Below are positions 62,705 through 64,000 of a stretch of 64,000 bases of DNA, one piece after another (within the stretch, counting starts at the first letter, position 1; each line of letters begins with the position of its first letter). A program made the translations under genes and the position numbers. The stretch is taken from contig DGTS01000011.1 of assembly GCA_002394385.1 (NCBI GenBank), positions 62,001 through 126,000 of the forward strand, written 5' to 3'. The DNA comes from Prevotella sp. UBA4330. GTDB taxonomy: Bacteria; Bacteroidota; Bacteroidia; Bacteroidales; Bacteroidaceae. The notes under the pieces were generated by a model. The model worked only from the letters and a program-made list of their open reading frames with translations. It did no database searches and was not told where the DNA came from.

Positions 62705-63139
62705 ATGAGTTTATTTGTAAGACTGAAACAGTACAAGAACAAGACGAAGAGCAGTTACGGGAAATACTACACCGAGGCTGTTTACACAGGTGAAGTGACC
62801 ACACGCGAGATTGCCAAGGCTGTGAGCGAGAACACCACCTTCCGCCCCGGTGAGGTGAGAGGTCTGATTGACGAGATTGTGGCTGAGATGAAACGGCAGT
62901 TGCAAAACTCTAATATCGTGGTGATAGACGGTCTAGGCCGCTTCCGCCTCATGGTGGAGAGCGAGGGCGTTGAGAAAGAAGAGGACTTCAACCTGCAGCG
63001 CGACATCAAGAGCATTAGGTGCAAGTTCCTGCCTGCCGGCAAGCGTGACGCCGAGGAGACGGGCAACAAACAGAACGGCAGAATAAAGCGCAACTTCAGC
63101 GACGGGGTGAACGTGAGAATCTGGCCCCACAAGATTTAA
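62705..63139 (+). CDS. HU-like DNA-binding protein with extended termini
   Basis: 144 residues. A purine-rich sequence (AAAGGAGAACC) precedes the ATG, one of the few SD-like sites in the window. The core has the HU/IHF fold: GEVTTREIAKAVSENTTFRPGEVRGLIDEIVAEMKRQL followed by IVVIDGLGRFRLMVE. The N- and C-terminal extensions (Lys/Arg-rich, ending VNVRIWPHKI) are typical of the HU-like proteins frequent in Bacteroidetes. It probably binds DNA architecturally; the targets are unknown. It sits directly after array F. Confidence 0.88.
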   Translation: MSLFVRLKQYKNKTKSSYGKYYTEAVYTGEVTTREIAKAVSENTTFRPGEVRGLIDEIVAEMKRQLQNSNIVVIDGLGRFRLMVESEGVEKEEDFNLQRDIKSIRCKFLPAGKRDAEETGNKQNGRIKRNFSDGVNVRIWPHKI

Positions 63140-63158
63140 CAGCGATGCCACCATATCA

Positions 63159-63197
63159 GAGTCCTGCTTTTCATCGAAGGCTGGACTCGTTTTTTTA
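63159..63197 (+). terminator. Terminator of the HU-like gene
   Basis: GAGTCC (63159-63164) pairs with GGACTC (63183-63188), extended inside by CTT/AAG, followed by a seven-T run. The rest up to 63337 is AT-rich with no gene. Confidence 0.75.
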
Positions 63198-63337
63198 TCT
63201 CGGCGAAAAAGTTCTTCCCCGCTATACATTATTTATATATATAGGGTGGCACCCCGTTTTATCGCTCCACTCCTCATTAAATATGCTCTTTTTACAAAAA
63301 AAAACGAAAAAGATTTTTTTATCACGTGGAAAACTTG

Positions 63338-63345
63338 TATCTTTG
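63338..63345 (+). promoter_or_regulatory. -7 box of the HU gene
   Basis: TATCTTTG, 99 nt before the start at 63445, leaving a leader of about 93 nt. The upstream element is unclear. Confidence 0.55.
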
Positions 63346-63444
63346 CAACCGCTTTAAAATCAGCATGGAATAAATCTGGCTGACAATTAAGATATTAAGA
63401 GAGAGAGAAAACAATAATTGATTATCATTTAACAAAACAAAAAA

Positions 63445-63744
63445 ATGACAAAGGCAAATATTATAGAGGAGATAGTTAACCAGACTGGCATTGCCAGAAA
63501 AGACGTTTCTGCTACGGTTGAAGCCTTCATGGATGCCATCAAGAGCAGTCTGTTGGACAAGAAAGAGAATGTTTATCTGCGTGGTTTTGGCAGTTTCATC
63601 GTTAAGCACCGCGCTGAGAAGACTGCAAGAAACATCTCCAAGAACACAACAATAGTGATTCCCGCACACGATTTCCCCGATTTCAAGCCAGCCAAGAGTT
63701 TCGTGGCAAAGATGAAGGGTGAGGAAGTGGAAGACGAAGACTAA
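63445..63744 (+). CDS. HU/IHF family DNA-binding protein
   Basis: 99 residues, close to classical HU: TKANIIEEIVNQTGIARKDVSATVEAFMDAIKSSL (helical dimerisation part), the arm region ENVYLRGFGSFIVKHRAEKTARNISKNTTIVIPAHDFPDFKPAKSF, and an acidic tail (EEVEDED). It binds and bends DNA. It is followed 27 nt later by the small basic protein and then rng, an arrangement familiar in Bacteroidetes. Confidence 0.95.
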   Translation: MTKANIIEEIVNQTGIARKDVSATVEAFMDAIKSSLLDKKENVYLRGFGSFIVKHRAEKTARNISKNTTIVIPAHDFPDFKPAKSFVAKMKGEEVEDED

Positions 63745-63771
63745 TTTTTCAAAACTTAAAATATTAACATT

Positions 63772-63861
63772 ATGCCAAACGGAAAGAAAAAGAAGGGCCA
63801 CAAGATGGCTACCCACAAGCGTAAGAAGAGATTAAGAAAGAATCGTCATAAGAGCAAGTAA
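63772..63861 (+). CDS. 29-residue Lys/Arg-rich protein, possible ribosomal protein (COX24/mS38-like)
   Basis: A small ORF, MPNGKKKKGHK then MATHKRKKRLRKNRHKSK, with 16 Lys/Arg of 29 residues. The spacing K-M-x2-H-K-x2-K...R resembles the C-terminus of mitochondrial mS38 (AURKAIP1/COX24) and the mycobacterial bS22 protein. Very similar small proteins lie upstream of RNase G genes in Bacteroidetes, so it is a real gene; the ribosomal role is an inference. A 10-bp hairpin overlaps its stop codon. Confidence 0.8.
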   Translation: MPNGKKKKGHKMATHKRKKRLRKNRHKSK

Positions 63862-63875
63862 TCACACTTGCTCTT
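63850..63875 (+). other. Hairpin overlapping the stop codon of the small basic protein
   Basis: AAGAGCAAGT (63850-63859) pairs perfectly with ACTTGCTCTT (63866-63875), loop 6. No T run follows. It could be an RNase processing site or affect expression of rng downstream. Confidence 0.55.
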
Positions 63876-63922
63876 ATGCTTAACCACCCTACCGACATAC
63901 TGTTAGGGAAAAAGACAAGACA

Positions 63923-64000
63923 ATGACCAGCGAAGTAGTAATTGACGTCCAGCAGAACGAGATATCAATTGCCTTGCTGGAGGACAAGAACCTGGTGGAA
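63923..64000 (+). CDS. rng: Ribonuclease E/G family protein (3' partial)
   Basis: The first 26 residues, MTSEVVIDVQQNEISIALLE followed by DKNLVE, match the start of Bacteroidetes RNase G (Rne/Rng). The rest is beyond the window. The enzyme processes rRNA and mRNA. It is 61 nt after the small basic protein gene. Confidence 0.85.
   Translation, partial: MTSEVVIDVQQNEISIALLEDKNLVE

Noticed and set aside
1..64000. tRNA, rRNA and insertion sequences
   Set aside because: Intergenic regions were read for tRNA-like cloverleafs, rRNA segments and transposase genes; none could be supported.

Overview
The window looks like chromosomal DNA of a Bacteroidales bacterium, most likely Prevotella or a close relative. 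Evidence: the protein families are typically Bacteroidetes, promoters carry the Bacteroidetes -7 box TAnnTTTG (often with TTTG 19-21 bp upstream), Shine-Dalgarno sequences are mostly absent, and there is a Nudix-type AraR, a BspA-like LRR protein and an HU/small basic protein/RNase G cluster. No tRNA, rRNA, IS element or CRISPR array was seen.

Layout. 1-3812: end of an exopolysaccharide locus (Wzc-type tyrosine kinase, small HAD protein, polyprenyl-phosphate sugar transferase). 3961-10523: mltG, then glnS, a TPR protein, a DedA protein and a DUF4861 protein. 10880-16640: an AT-richer accessory island with a frameshifted HTH gene, dinD, a short ORF with a G9 tract, a large SF1 helicase-like ATPase, rhuM, and two fragments of one small gene family on either side of rhuM. 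16942-22095: threonine operon thrA-apgM-thrC. 22165-22380: a free-standing structured RNA resembling 6S RNA, then ribE. 23227-29557: a TolC/MacA/MacB-like efflux system in one unit with a LytS/LytTR-type two-component pair. 29816-35599: mostly minus-strand genes (lipoprotein, DUF2461, nth, Skp-like, small membrane protein, ECF sigma factor) plus pepD. 35807-42126: htpG, a YbiT-like ABC-F protein, grpE-dnaJ. 42286-49639: folC, galM-MFS-galK, then a structured leader RNA ahead of a BspA-like gene and a WecA-like transferase. 49944-62408: an arabinose locus (mutarotase lipoprotein, SGLT transporter, AraR, araD, araA, araB, GH51 arabinofuranosidase) followed by transketolase and rpiB. 62705-64000: two HU-type genes, a 29-residue basic protein and the start of RNase G.

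How the genes work together. The SGLT transporter, mutarotase, GH51 enzyme and AraA/AraB/AraD would release, import and convert arabinose to xylulose 5-phosphate, which Tkt and RpiB pass into the pentose phosphate pathway. GalM, the MFS transporter and GalK start galactose use. ThrA, the ApgM-like protein (probable homoserine kinase) and ThrC make threonine.

The most interesting non-gene signals are: (1) sigma-54-type -24/-12 sequences ahead of both htpG and grpE-dnaJ; (2) six intergenic arrays with different sequence words but the same 22-bp period; (3) a nested hairpin leader ending in a terminator upstream of the BspA/WecA genes; (4) a G9 tract in an ORF translationally coupled to dinD. 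All functional statements come from reading the sequence; no database search was run.
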